64,000 nt of DNA from Marsupella aquatica. Its lineage: Eukaryota; Marchantiophyta. Of this stretch, positions 11,632 through 23,965 are shown piece after piece. The stretch spans positions 23,436,001 to 23,500,000 of the forward strand of contig OZ316892.1 of the NCBI GenBank assembly GCA_973895155.1, read 5' to 3'. The translations under genes and the position numbers were made by a program. The notes below the pieces were generated by a model. The model had not been told where the DNA came from and ran no database searches. It saw nothing but the letters and a program-made list of their open reading frames with translations. Positions within the stretch are counted from its first letter, which is position 1. Each line of letters begins with the position of its first letter.

Positions 11632-11947
11632 CGTCTACCTAGCTTAATTACTAGTAACGCGGAGGTTTCCAACAGGTTTCGCTTGGGATAGTTTTGTGTG
11701 TTCGATACTTTTCGTCTACCTAGGTTACTAGTAACGCGGAGGTTTCCAACAGGTTCCGCTTGGGATAGTTAAAATGAGTGCTCGATACTTTTCGTCTACC
11801 TAGCTTACTAGTAACGGAGGTTTTCAACAGGTTCCGCTTGGGATAGTTTTGAGTGTTCGATAGTTTTCGTCTACCTAGCTTACTAGTAACGCGCGCGGAG
11901 GTCCAACAGGTTTCGCTTGGAATAGTTTTGAGTGTTCGATAATTTTC
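11632..11947 (+). repeat. Type I minisatellite, four units
   Basis: Units start at about 11632, 11713, 11793 and 11868 (75-81 bp each), all opening with CGTCTACCTAG. They end ~110 bp before the start codon at 12057, so they could carry promoter or leader sequence. A short extra duplication of GGAACTCAACCATTCTAAG follows at ~11958-12005. Confidence 0.85.
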
Positions 11948-12056
11948 AGTCCTGAGAAGGAACTCAACCATTCTAAGGTAGTGCAGGGAACTCAACCATT
12001 CTAAGCTAGTGCAGGGAATCTCGTTCGCGATCTTGTTCATTTCCAAACTGTATTAC

Positions 12057-12854
12057 ATGCGAAACAAAACGGAAGTCCTTGTTCACTCAAAGCCAGTCGA
12101 TATGTCGGAGAATGTGCTAGATATGTGCCAGCGAAAGCTGAGGTTATTAGGTTACCAGTTTGACAATGATGCAGGGGAGCGAACAGGCGATACGATGATC
12201 ATAGTCGGAGGCAACAGAGATGAGCCGATATTGGCTCACAAATCAGTACTGGTGTGTGATCCAGGAGCCCAATCCTCTGACTATTTGCTCGTTAATTCGC
12301 AGTTTCCTCTTTCAAGAAGCAAAATAGTTAATTTCCAAATAGCATGATAGAAGTCTCCATGTTGTAGCAATAGCTCTTCACAGCATGTACCGCAGAAGTA
12401 GATGAAGTCCTGCAATCCAAGTTACAGTCTAAAATTGATTTTTATGGCATTGACGTTTTGTCCCTGAGAAAATTGGCAGACAAGCGAATCAACAGTACTA
12501 AGTAAAACGTTCCAAGCCAAGACGGGGGAACAGCAGATAGGAGCACTTTATATCAATGATGCTTCTCTCAAAGCCATACGCGCAATGATTAGATTTTTCT
12601 ACATTGCTGAAGTAGACTTCACTGAAGCTCCTGCCGAAGAGTTAGCGGAAGTCGCTCTTAAATATGATGTTGCCCGTCTCCGGATGATATGTGAGGAACA
12701 TCTAGCAAAAACAATTAACATAGAGAACATGACAAAGAGGTTGTTGTTTGCTAAGAAGTTTGACTCCTCTATTATCCTGGCAGCGGCTATAAAGTTCTTT
12801 AAAGCAAACTTTGACGATGCCCTTCCGGGTTTTATGTCGGAATGTTGTAAGTAG
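12057..12854 (+). CDS. BTB/POZ protein, type I, copy in duplication A (two exons)
   Basis: Exons 12057-12251 and 12480-12854 join in phase 0 to about 189 residues; a later in-frame ATG at 12102 (MSENVLD) would give 174 and matches the start of the sister gene at 33663. There is no Cys4 motif. BTB order: QRKLRLLGYQFDND, GDTMIIVGGNRDEPILAHKSVL, splice, STVLSKTF, LYINDASL, RFFYIAEVDF, LKYDVARLRMICEEHL, then KKFDSSIILAAAIKFF and the end at SECCK. The M of the usual KMF is T here. The intron (12252-12479, GTGTGTG...TGGCAG) is confirmed by the restored fold. No stop or shift. Likely a CUL3 adaptor by family; the missing N-terminal metal motif suggests a different partner range from type II. Confidence 0.85.
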
Positions 12855-13490
12855 TAGTTTTGAAGAAATTTTATGATCAGAATAGCGTTTTGTATGTTTC
12901 TTAGTACCACTTTGCCTGTAGGTTTTCACGAGACCACTCAGATCTAGACCTTTCTTAGTAGCCATCTTCTAGGTTAGACAGTTGGATTTGCATTTCTACT
13001 TGCGGATAGGGAACAGCTGCTTCAGCATCAATTTCCATTTCAATCACCTGGCTTGATGTCGTATTCATGTAAGGACAAAATGATCGAAATGATAAGTTTC
13101 AAATCCGAGAAACAATATTCTATATTGCAGGTTGTCGTGCCTTGAAACCTATTTTGGCCTAATTGGTATGGTCCAGAGTACTTTCCAATCAACTGGTTTG
13201 AATTTGTTCTAAATTGTCAAAGTAGTTCCACTCAAACTCTCTATTGATTCGGAAACAACGGGTTAATTTGAACTTGTTGTACACCTTCCTCTTTAACTCT
13301 GTTTCTGTTAGAAAACAACTGGTATTTACACATTGTGTGTCAACTACTTCATCTTGAGCTATGTTTTGATTTCAAATTTGCAGAGTTGGAGAGGAAGTAC
13401 TTGGCCCACAAGGTACTTCCTGCACTTTGCATCAACGGACCATGATGACTAGTTTTTTCAAGTAGTTCAATGATTTTACTAATACATCTC
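12855..13490. other. Type I BTB 3' flank
   Basis: Matches 34416-34880 with small gaps. It holds several diverged short repeats built on CAACTGGTTTGAATTTGTT. No gene seen. Confidence 0.6.
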
Positions 13491-13496
13491 AAATGC

Positions 13497-14135
13497 CCCC
13501 TAAGGCCACACACACTTTGCCCTAACGCTGGCCTCCTACAAACCGGGAGGGCAAGCCCCCACTCCTTGTCCCGGACTGCCCCACGCCTAGCTTGCCTCCT
13601 ACAAATCAGGAGGGCCCGTGTCCTACCACACAGCAAGCCCCCACTCCTTGCCCCGGACTGCCCCACGCCTACCACCAATATATTTTAGGCTCACTAACCC
13701 ATGCCTCCCACAAACCGGGAGGGCCCGTGTCCCGCCACGCAGCGAGCCCTCAATCCTTGCCCCGGACTGCCCCACGCCTACCACCAATATATTTTAGACT
13801 CACTAACCCATGCCTCCTACAAACCGGGGCCGGGGGCCGTGTCCCACCACACATCAAGTCCCCACTCCTTGCCCTAGATTGCCCCATGCCTTCCACCAAT
13901 AACCTACCACCAATATATTTTAGGTGCACTAAACCCATGCCTCTTACAAACCGGGAGGGCCCGCTGCACACAGCAAGTCCCCACTACTTGCCCCAGACTC
14001 CCTCACATCTCGTACCAATATATTTTAGGCGCACTAACCCAAGCCTCCTACGACATGGGAGGGCCCGTGTCCTGCCCCACGGCAAGTCCCCACTCCTGGC
14101 CCTGGACTGCCCCACACCTACCACAGTGCCATGCG
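13497..14135. repeat. GC-rich ~110 bp minisatellite, about six units
   Basis: Repeated unit with ACAAACCGGGAGGGCCCG, CAGCAAGTCCCCACTCC, TTGCCCCGGACTGCCCCA and CACCAATATATTTTAG in order. Six or so diverged units lie between 13497 and 14135. It is strikingly GC-rich against an AT-rich setting and is absent from duplication copy B, so it was inserted in A or lost from B. Confidence 0.85.
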
Positions 14136-17100
14136 ACCATGGCCAAGTGGTTTCTGTTCATCACTTGTACTTGTCTGAGATATATTTAACACAAGGCAGA
14201 ATTGACACACTCCCATGTTGGGAAAACTCCCACTTAAGCACCTTTTTTCCTAGCATGCTAACACTAAAGTGGGTAAAAGGGCAAAGTGTGTAAAGTGAAC
14301 AAAATCCCACATTGCATGATAGGGAACATTCCTCACTTTGAATATAGGAATTTGACAAGTAGGAAAAACTCCAAGGAGAAATAACAAATGTGTACTTTGA
14401 TTTCTTTTGTGTGCAACTTCATTTTGTAGATAGAGTGCAAGCATCCATGTCATGCATAGTACCCATTTAGAACTCATTGACACTGCTTGGAAGCCCAAAA
14501 TTGATGCTTTGATTAAAGATTATGCCTTCGGCAGTTCTAGTGACTGTTTGGAGGTAAGTGTACAAACCCCCAGAGGAACAGGACAGATTTGGCAAACCCC
14601 TCTACATATCCTTTAACATTGTTTTTTTTTGTAAAACATACAAATCCTTTAACATTGTTTTTTTTTGTAAGTAGGGTTTAAGAATACCAACATTAAGCTA
14701 GGGCAAAAGCCCCACATATGGTAGGATAAATTTGATTTCCTACCTAGGAACGTGACGTGACAGTTTTGCCTTGTGTAATTTCTCGTTCTACATTATCGAG
14801 GCTGATGAGAATCGCATCCACTAGCTAGGCCTTCCCCATATTTCTCGTTGTACATTATCCAGGCTGATTAGAATCGCGTCCACTGGGCCGCCCCCACCCT
14901 TGATCGAGGGACTGCTGCCAGCACAGCTTCGGAATCTAGTCCTACCAATGTCCTCTCTACTTCAGTTTCAATGGAATGAATCAGTCAATTAATCTGCTGC
15001 TAGCATTTCCAAGGCGTCTGTGCTAGCGAGCTGAACACTCCCTACCCAACTACCTCAGGTTGAGGCTCGTGCTGCACTGGCCTGGAGTGTGATGTGACAG
15101 AATATATCTAATTCTACCGATGTCCTTCCTCTTTCATATACTTGAAATGGGATGAATAAGTCGATCTGTTGCTAAAATTGTCGATCAAGGCGTCTCTTCT
15201 AGCGAGCTGAGCACTACCTCCCGAATTACCTGAGCAGGTTGATGCTCCTGATTCACTCACCTGGCCGGAATGTGATGTGACAGAATTGGGTTCCTTGCCA
15301 CTTTATATGAAATGCAAGACTGTGGTACCCTGCAGGATGCTGGAAGATTCAGATTGTCGAGTTCGTCTGGTGGATTGTCTTTCGGTTTCACGGCACAAAA
15401 CTTAACGATTGTTCGATCTAGAGGTTGACGAGAAACCTGTTGCTGCCCAGTATCGAACTCATTTTATTTTAGCAGAATCTTCTTGTTTTGGGGTCCATGT
15501 TTCCCGCATTGGAACGTGCCACTGTCAATATGAAGTTTCAGAAAATAAAACATATCTACAAATCTTGGCATCTATGCGACGTGTACGACCTCTTGACGTC
15601 ACGGCACTCTCACTTGAATCTCCTTCTTTATCATGATATTATCAGACTTCCTAACAGGTTCAGTTAATTTTTCCGCTTTTCTAGTTAGACGTCCGAAACA
15701 GAGGCAATTTAAAGCGAGCTTCGAGTTTGCATGAGTGATTGAAGATTTATGCTAAATAAAATGGCGTGTAAATAGAGAAAATTTTAACTTTATGCCATGG
15801 GTCGTTAGAGTTGGATCGATAGAGTCTGATTTTCCGACTAGCGGTAGGTGCGGAGTATTTGAAGTTTCTATCACCAGATTCCGAAAACTTTTTGAAAGGA
15901 TCTACAGGTGGAAAGCGAAATAGCTGTAACATTCTATTCTATGTCACTAGCTAGAATCATGATCGAGGTACATCGTACATCTCTTGCGCCTGAAAACTAG
16001 TAGCCACACGCAGTAGCATTTTTACATCTGAATTCACATATCAGCGGAGCAACACTGACTGCTTGCCATCGAAAGGGCCGCAGTTTACATGACTGATCGA
16101 CATGTTAGTGTTGCCAACAATACCAGCAACAACTCTGATATCTTCACCGCAACTTAAAATAGTGCTTTGTTCTTAGTTTAGAACAAAAAAGCCTTTTCTA
16201 CAGGCCGACCTTTCATGCCAAGGTGGCTCCAGGTGTTTTGTCGGGTCCTGTTTTTTCAAAAAAATTATCATCTAGGGAGCCTTGGATTAATTACGCCTGC
16301 CATCCTTCATAAAAAAGGTAATTCATATGTTATCATGTTCAGGACAGAAGTCCTGGCCTCTGAACGTTTGAATCAGGGAAATCTAAGTACTCTACGCCTA
16401 TCCATATGTCGGCTATCTGAGAGAAAGTTACGCACAAAACACCTTTTCATGTGCATGCATCCACTTCAGTAGCCAAAACGACAAACTCGGGTCTGGTTAG
16501 GTGATTTCAGTTTCAGATTAGTTTGGATTAATATGGAAACGACATTTGAGCGAACGTTTGAGTAACGATAATGACACAAGCCCTGCAAATGAACGCCTGC
16601 CTAACTTACAACACACGAAGGCTTATGTTTTGTCACTTCTTGGTTTTCGATCTCTTAATGTGTCGAGCGGGAACTTTTTATGAGTCTACCATTTTTCATT
16701 AACAACGTAAGTTAGCTATGTTGACAAGAGAACTCCTGGAATGCGAGATTTTTTAAGAAATTTAATCACCCTGCACTTATCCGTCGTTAGCTAGTGGGAA
16801 AGTCACTCATGTATGGAGAAACTAGTATGATCAGATTTGGGTGTGATATGCACGAACCCAATCCACGTTCAGCTACAAAGAAACAACTCGAGCCTGGCTA
16901 CATTTATTATAGTTTCAATTGATTACCCTGGATTATCGAAAAGGCACTCGGGCGACAATGATGACCACATTTAGTACAAGAAATATGTTAAGTAACTTCC
17001 GTCCCACATTCTAGCTACGATTGGAATATAGTACCTTCTTGTGCGGCCACGGGATCCATTCACACCTGAAGCTGGAGGTCCTTGGCTCCTTGCCTAGGTA

Positions 17101-17330
17101 GAATTGCCCCGTCAACAGTAAGTCTTCACTGTCTCCCCGAATCTTTGCCGGGAATCTTTGTTAGTTTCTCTCTTTTTTGTCTTTTTGCTCTAGCTAGATA
17201 CAAAGATGAAAACCTTGTGACAATTCCAAATTTCTGTTTACTAGTGGCTTCCCATGTAGTGATGCTGTGTTTCTTCGGTATGAACTAACTAAGAGGATCA
17301 CCTAAAGTATGCTCAAGTTATGGCTGTCAC
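14136..17330. other. Non-coding flank; third copy of the dispersed block
   Basis: 14136-15190 is unique to copy A. It includes a 37-bp direct duplication at ~14607-14675 ending in GTTTTTTTTTGTAA-like runs, and two diverged copies of a ~300 bp stretch (14780-15060 against 15080-15290; both have TCTAGCGAGCTGA-like strings). 15328-15640 is the dispersed flank block. 15640-17330 matches 35380-37490. No gene seen. Confidence 0.5.
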
Positions 17331-17344
17331 TAGTGATAGTGTTC

Positions 17345-17560
17345 TCAGTCAGTTATTTAAATTATAGATAAACCAAACCTGAAGAGGCCAATTCCAGCAA
17401 TTGCAAACCCAAAAAGCCCATTCTCCAGAGCCAAGAGGTTAGTATTGGATTCGTCGTGTTCAATGTCATTATATAAATAGTTCAACAAAGCCCATATCAA
17501 AGAGGTGGAGAAGTCTACAATGTATGCGGATGTGAAATGATTGAGATGCGCGATGAAGGG
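17345..17560 (-). pseudogene. Hydrophobic exon remnant, copy A
   Basis: On the minus strand about 55 codons are open, reading FTSAYIVDFSTSLIWALL, then LYND, then NLLALENGLFGFAIAGIG, and end at a plausible donor (CTTCAG|GTTTGG). The second half looks like a membrane helix. The same stretch in copy B (37515-37750) agrees at the protein level, but each copy has its own disabling indel: 25 extra bases here near 17556-17580, 45 extra bases in copy B. I do not recognise the protein. Confidence 0.5.
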
Positions 17561-19946
17561 GCACGTTGATGAATGACTTCATAGGACGAATAAATTCCTC
17601 TTCAAAGGGTTATCTGCCTCAAGGAGAATTGGGTATGTCATGAATTAAGATGCATACTCTGGGGCGGCTCCATGATATTTTGTTGGGATAAAGTGACCCT
17701 GCCTTGGCGCAGAGCTTTATCAGCGCAATTCTGAATTTCTGAAACCTCAATTGTTGGATCGTCGTTAACCATTATTGCTGGAAACCGGTTAACTACTTGC
17801 CTCCAACCAGTCATGCAGCACCGCAAACCCTTTCCTGCCACCGTAATCAGTCTGCAACAGATGCCCCGTGTTCTCCAACAAGGTTCACCAATTTACGTAC
17901 GCCCAAAAACCCTTGAGACAATGCAATCAAGATCGAATAACTCGTCCCAAAATTACCTCAGAAACTGTCGTTGCTCTGTTTTTGCTCTATACAGTTTGTT
18001 AGGGTCGGGTTAATACTTCAATGTAAACGAATATACAGAACACACCGGCGCACATTTGAAGGTTTTGTTTAAGTTTTGCTATGCGCAGCTCTTAGTGCTC
18101 TTTTGATAAGGTCTCTGACTGACCACTCCAACCGCTCAATTCCTCGCGCGTTGACCAAGCTATGCAGATAGCAGATTAGCATGCAGGACCAAAAGGTCCA
18201 TCAGGACCTTTTGAGTAATAGGCTCCAGAAGAGGTATTCTATAATGCGAGCAAACATGAATTTTGTTAGCCAAGGAGTATTGTTAGCTAGACACTTGTGT
18301 TTTTTAATGTCTTTTTCGTTTCGTTGCCTTTTTCAATTTTTGGTGTGTTTTATATGACTCCAGATGGCTAGCGAGATCAGTAGCAAAGCGAGGAGTCCCC
18401 AAAATGGATATTATCAATCAGATGAGTCCCCAAAATGGATATTATCAACCAGGTTATTATCAACCAGGTTACTGTCTCACAGACAATTGCATATAGAAAA
18501 ATTGGGAGTCATGTGAGTAAAAAATTTTGCTCATGCGAGGAAAATTTCTAGTGTTTTCTCGCAGGCTACAATGACCCTGCTCCAGAATAGCTGTAGGCAC
18601 AAGAAAATGAAGACGGACTGGGATTTTGAGAGAGCTTTGTCTTAGCTCTTGTGGGTATTATGGTTGGACTAGTTGGGTGTTTTCTTGTGTGCTGTCTTGC
18701 CCAGCCCCTTTTGCGCCGTTCCCGTTGCCTGGCGGCTTCCATCCCCTGGCTTGGTACTGACAGGCCCTGCGTCCCCCCCTTTTTCAAAATTCCCACAAAA
18801 GCAAACAAAAACTAAAAACCTAGGCAGGTCGCACTTGTCCAATCATATGGATATTCCCAAGCTTCGTACTCCTCCCCATCAGGAAGTGTCTCCCAAGGAA
18901 CTATACTTCCAATGTAGCCGGCTCTGGCCATTTCGCTTCAGAATCAAGTGAGAACATGGAAGGGATTAAAGTTATCAACGGCGAGATTGAGTGTCCAGAA
19001 ACAACACAATGTGTGATAACTCCAGAGCAGTACCCTGAGATGGCGGTACATACAGCAGTTGTGACACTCGACTCAGTAGCACTTGTGGTGGATACGGATT
19101 GATGCTGGCTAGGAGTAACGAGAGACTTTAAAATATGATGCTAAAGGGGCACTGCGGCACCTGGGTCCAGATCTGTGCCGGGTACCTGGGCATCCTGCAG
19201 ATGTGCTTTAGCCGAGACAGATCTAACATCATCAGTGGGGAAATTATATCCGAGTAACATAAATACACAAAATCAGTTCAAGATCCCAAGGGAAAGGAGA
19301 TGTGTCTGTGCCACACGTTGAGACCCGCACCAGTCAGTAGCAGGCACATTCTATGGTCAAGTTATCGATTTGTCCTTGGCATGTCCTACATGTTTTTCGT
19401 ACCAAGTTTTGACTCCCATCACATAGGAACACATGTATATCTGGATAAATATTGTTGGTGTACCAAAAGATTAAAAAGCTTGGACCGTGGCCGAGATTGG
19501 CCTGGAGTCCACACAATAGGAATCGAAAATTCAAGTAAGCAATTTTCACTGTGGAATGTTGATGCGTACAAATCAAATTATGATAATCTAATGCTAATTG
19601 AGAAAATTCTCGTTGGAAACAGCATTTTAAGTTTCGTGAATTGTGTGGGTGGAGGTGTTAGGCAATGTACTTATATCGCTTTCCACTTCGTCATTGACTC
19701 TTTAAATTAATAGAGGAACTGCAGCCTCTACTTTGGAGATTTCTGATACAGCTCGTGACCTACCAGACTGTTTGAATCATTCGAGGTCTTTAGAGCAACG
19801 TGAAGTTTCTAAATTGTACTGTTCCCTCTGATTCATAAATTGCTGCATACTGCAAGTGAGCTACTAGTCCGAGTCATTCTTCCAAATTCCTCTTAAATAA
19901 TGAGATGTTCAATTCTTCGTCGAGTAGCTATTCTACCCCTTTTGAA
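17561..19946. other. Non-coding DNA between exon remnant and F-box gene
   Basis: 17561-18230 and 18570-18970 match 37745-38250 and 38265-38720. 18230-18570 is specific to copy A and holds a short tandem array built on CCCCAAAATGGATATTATCAA (shown in part). 18970-19946 is also specific to copy A and is presumably the 3' untranslated and downstream region of the F-box gene on the minus strand; in copy B its place is taken by BTB fragments. Confidence 0.45.
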
Positions 19947-21068
19947 TTATACTAGAGAGCTCAACTTAGCTTGGAAAGTCACCACATCGTCCACAGGAGT
20001 AAACTTCTCGGGATACGGTACCCAGCTCCATGAATTAGTCAAGAAGTTGAAGATCACAACGGAGAGTCCTGAAGAGCAGCGGGAGATGAAGTACATCAAA
20101 TGTTCGAGCCCAGCACACTTGAAGTCTTGAATTCCATCTCCCAAGGTAGCCACAAACTTGTTGTGAATGTCTTCAGGCATCCTCCCGATTTCTACCCACA
20201 CCAAGTTGGTTTGGTCGAGCTCCCAAATGCGCACACTCTGCGGTTTCAAAAAATTCCAGCCCTGCCTCCAGTATTTGTGAACTCCTCCAACCAGGAGCAG
20301 GCTACCATTTCTCTCCACCAGCCGAGGGCGCACAAGGAAACGAGGTAAGGGTGCTTCGAGCTTACGCCAAACTCCATCCTCTACATTCACCAGCATCACT
20401 TTGATGGACCAGCCAGCCATCATGTAGTAAACGCAACCATTGCAGACCAGACCGTACGACCGAAAATCCACATCCTGCGGTATTGCACCACCCACTTTCA
20501 TCCAAGAATCCGTGCACGAGAAATATATTTGAGTTATCCGAAACCAACCAGACGCTGCATTACCCACCACAATAATTTTGTACTGCTGTCGAGCCTTCTC
20601 AAACACCATGCAAGTAGCCAAATCGAAGTGGTGCCCAAAGGAAACCCGAGGTAGCAGCTTCAGGGCTGGAGAAGGTAGCTGCCTCCATGACCTGGTGGTG
20701 GGATTGCAGACGAAGAAAGCAGCAGCTTGCTTGATCGTAGCAGCAAAGCAGAGCAAGCCCCCAGCTGACGCTGCCAAGTAGACTCCCCGTCGAAGATGAG
20801 GGACTGGGAAAGCCAGAAAGAGATTATACCAAGTTGGCGACTCAGGATTATAGCCTACAAAGATCTCGCAATCAGGACTGGTCCCAAGCAAGCAGGGGGT
20901 CGGACAAGGATCTCCAGTGCAAAGATTCAACAGGTTGCGGGAGACAACGAGAGAGTTCCATGTTCTGCAGGTGGAGCGCAGATTTAATATGGTCGGGAGA
21001 GGCAGCCTAGACAGCACTTTTTCCACAAGGTCTTCTGGCAGATCACTCCATTGTACGCATTCACCCAT
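19947..21068 (-). CDS. F-box/kelch-type protein, intact
   Basis: Single-exon gene of 373 residues on the minus strand. Residues ~7-46 are an F-box (WSDLPEDLVEKVLSRLPLPT, then RSTCRTWNSLV), which would dock on SKP1 of an SCF ubiquitin ligase. The rest shows weak kelch-like blades: AASAGGLLCFA, FVCNPTTRSWRQLP, MMAGWSIKVMLVNVEDGVW, GSLLLVGGV, VRIWELDQTNLVWVEIGRMP, IFNFLTNSWSWVPYP; this would be the substrate-binding part. Length and order fit plant single-exon F-box/kelch proteins. The start is the first ATG of the frame and leads straight into the F-box. Upstream (21069-22700 on this strand's 5' side) is CT-rich and likely promoter and leader. A broken copy lies at 40130-40620. Substrate unknown. 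Confidence 0.9.
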   Translation of the reverse strand: MGECVQWSDLPEDLVEKVLSRLPLPTILNLRSTCRTWNSLVVSRNLLNLCTGDPCPTPCLLGTSPDCEIFVGYNPESPTWYNLFLAFPVPHLRRGVYLAASAGGLLCFAATIKQAAAFFVCNPTTRSWRQLPSPALKLLPRVSFGHHFDLATCMVFEKARQQYKIIVVGNAASGWFRITQIYFSCTDSWMKVGGAIPQDVDFRSYGLVCNGCVYYMMAGWSIKVMLVNVEDGVWRKLEAPLPRFLVRPRLVERNGSLLLVGGVHKYWRQGWNFLKPQSVRIWELDQTNLVWVEIGRMPEDIHNKFVATLGDGIQDFKCAGLEHLMYFISRCSSGLSVVIFNFLTNSWSWVPYPEKFTPVDDVVTFQAKLSSLV

Positions 21069-22818
21069 ATTCCACAGGTACTCCTCACGTTACGACCGGA
21101 AGCTTCAACCAAATATTACGGACAACAACCAACCGAAACTAATGTCAAAAGCGAGGAAGAAAGATAAGAGACTAAGTAATAATAGGGGTTTCTTCTCGCA
21201 GTCTAATTTCCATCTATTTATCACATGGAGGAACAATTCTCGAGTTCCAAGCAAAACATTGCATTATACGGAGCTCGAATAAATCGGACCCAAACCAAAA
21301 CATAGAAATTTCAGGAAAATTTAGACATCTAGCCAACACCCTTGCAATGAAAAGCTGAAGCTAAAGCATTTTTCAGGAGAATTAAGATTCCAATACTCCC
21401 CCATACAAAGCGTTCCCTTCAAAATTTCATCACACATCTGGGTACTAAAAATATCAACCAGAATATGACAAAAAGATTTCAAAACAACTATACCTAAAAC
21501 ACAAGCCCTAGTCATAGTTCCCAGCAGCAGGCTGGATTCCCAAAAGTACGGAGCGCACCTTCACTGCACCTGCCAGTATGAAGAGGAGAACGGCGACCGA
21601 CATATGGCATTTATCTGCCTTCTCAATGCGAAGGGAACCAAGAAGGATGGAGCGCTGTTGTAGGTCAATCCATGATACCACCACCCCCAGCCAGAACGTG
21701 ATTTCTTACCACAATTATGCAAAAAACACTACGTTGGCATCACAAGGACAGCGTTCAGACAATCCCACAGTTGGAGAACAGATTACTAGACACTAGGAAA
21801 ACAGCAATGACTGGAGTAACACGTAATTACAAGAACCTACTCTAATTCCTCGCGACACAATTGCTGCAGGTCAGGAGGGTTACAAACGCAACAAGTACAG
21901 GAACTAAAATGCAGCGACGCTCAATGCGGTGACACAAAAGGAAAAGCAAAGATTGATCTCCAACACGCAAATAGAAACCCAAACGCATACATTCATGCAA
22001 GGAAACCAAAGAAAGCAAACAAAGAGACAAACAAACAAAACCCTGTTCGGGGAACTAACAGTGCTCGTAACTGTCCGAACGATCTCAGATGCACGAGGAC
22101 GGTACAGTAAAAGCGAGGAGCTCAAGGAAAGACGGGAATTGGCGAAGGCTTACCCCTGTGCAGAGAGGAGACCTCCCTCTATCACCAATCCAAATGGACA
22201 CGAACAATGCACCGCAATGCAACTCAATCAAACGAAATGCAACGGTGTCACCCGAGCTCGAGCAGCTCCAAAAGGAACGAGAAACCAGAGGAAAGCGAGC
22301 GAAACTCAGCAGAATGGTGGGCGATTACGATGTCGATCGCAGAATTGCAGAATTGCAACAGAAAAGAATGATCAAACGATAACAGTCAGATGCGAGCATT
22401 CGAATGTCGAGTGCCGAATTGCCGAATTGTGAATGGCTTCTGTGACATGACAGAGAGAGCGAACGTTCACGTTAGCATTGAGCAGCGAGAACCAAAAGGG
22501 AGGGACAGGTGGCGAAGAAACAATGGCCGCACAAGCGACTGGATTCGCCTGACAGTTATTACACAAGATTCTTTTTACACCCCTGTCAACGGAGGTGTTT
22601 CGTTCGATGGCCGCAAACACTGCCGTCGATTCTCGAGTAAAGAGAACGACGTTTTTGTTATTAAATGGTAAAAGAGTACCAATTTAATTTTTCAGCTTTT
22701 TTGCCACCTGTCCCCCAAACTGTCATTTTATTAAGATGTACTCCAAACAAAATTTATTAGTCCCCCGAAACAAAATGAATTAACAACTCCTCTCCATTTC
22801 ATACACGGGATACATGAT
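21069..22818. other. Upstream region of the F-box gene
   Basis: 21069-21880 matches 40620-41535 and is likely leader or promoter for the minus-strand F-box gene. 21880-22700 has no match in copy B. Open frames here lack any family pattern and are Lys/Arg/Gln-rich by base composition. Not called as genes. Confidence 0.45.
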
Positions 22819-23303
22819 AGTATTAACTCATGACCCCGGGTTCCCATTGCCATGTGGCAAGTTGGCACTGGCTAGCCTTAACTTGCCGCCACCCCCCTTC
22901 CCCTTCCCCTTCCACGTTGTGGGGCACAGTTGCAGGCCCAGGAGGAGAAAAACCATGTCAGGCTGAGTCTGAGGCCAATGGGTCCCTCCTCTTTTGGCCC
23001 AATCAGATTCTTGCATGGGCAAAAAAATGGCAACATTCTGCATCTTTTTGCATGAAAAAATGATGGGGCAAAAAATGAGGTTTTCCTGCATTTCGCTGAT
23101 TAAAAGTGAGGATCAAGAATATCAGGTTCTCGTGAGGGGAGTGTGGAGCAAAAAATGACGTGTTTTTGCCCCTCCTTGGCCTGTGACTGTGCCCTGCAAT
23201 GGGGCCTGCAAGGGGGAAAAGGGAAGGGGGGTCACAGCAGGCTAAGGCTAGGCAATGATGCCTTGCCACATTGCAATGGAACCCAGTCTCAACTTAATAA
23301 GTC
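22819..23303. mobile_element. MITE with long terminal inverted repeats (MITE-1, copy A)
   Basis: The left end (AGTATTAACT, then GGGTTCCCATTGCCATGTGG, GGCTAGCCTTAAC, a CCCCCTTCCCC tract, GGGCACAGTTGCAGG) is matched in reverse complement by the right end (CCTGCAATGGGGCC, GGAAGGGGGGTCAC, GGCTAAGGCTAGGCAATG, TTGCCACATTGCAATGGAAC). The inverted repeats span roughly 130-150 bp each in a ~480 bp element with no coding. A non-autonomous DNA transposon is the best reading. No clear target duplication was found, so the superfamily stays open. It was present before the segmental duplication. Confidence 0.8.
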
Positions 23304-23965
23304 TAACATTGGGTAGTTTGGGGGCAGGTTGGTAAATTTTGTTGATTTTTAAAGGCCAAACAAAGCACAGTAGAGTAAGTTAAAGCAAACGAGGTCCTAA
23401 GAGGACAACACTACATACTAAAAGCCAGGGCAAATGCAAACTCCAAACTAAGCAAAATGATGAGAGGAAAATAGACCATAATAATAGTGTGATTTGCTCA
23501 TGATAGTTTGGCTTTTGTGAAGGAAACCAGTCTGCTTTGGAAACAATCCTGCAAAAATCTGCATTTTGTAATAAAGTTGTCCATAGTGTGGCAAAATTGG
23601 GGTGAGTTGACTCTTATTTAGGAAGGGACTCAATGATGAGTTAAGTGTTATCTCTCCGTTTAGCTACAGTACTCAAGATTTGAGACTACAACTGTGTCTG
23701 AAGTTAAGAGGGTCTGAAACTGTCAGTTTTGGGATGTGCTTTTTCTAAGTCACATGCAATTCTTTTGGAGTGGAATGAGAAAACCAGAATGAGACAAGTT
23801 TGAGTTCATAACACTGGTCCCCCTCACTGGTCCACAGCCTCAGTCAGAGTTTGATTAGTCAATCTGTGTAAGTGTGAGAATATCCTGTTATGTACTTTTC
23901 GAGCTTAACTGCAATGATCATCCTTCATTTCACCCTGGCAGATAATTGTAATGTACGATATTTCC
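23304..23965. other. Non-coding, shared with copy B
   Basis: Matches 42251-42918 throughout; no gene recognised. Confidence 0.5.

Noticed and set aside
13592-14293. 233-codon open frame over the GC-rich minisatellite
   Set aside because: The frame is kept open by the tandem repeat itself, and the translation is a low-complexity repeat of Pro/Thr/His-rich units.
14207-14390. Possible solo LTR with CCCACATTG-like strings
   Set aside because: No TG...CA ends, no partner LTR and no PBS.
19300-19710. 136-codon open frame on the plus strand
   Set aside because: No family pattern, overlaps open frames on the other strand, and lies in the likely 3' region of the F-box gene; absent from copy B.
21929-22432. 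167-codon Lys/Arg/Gln-rich open frame
   Set aside because: Composition follows the A-rich base content; no domain; region has no counterpart in the paralogous copy.
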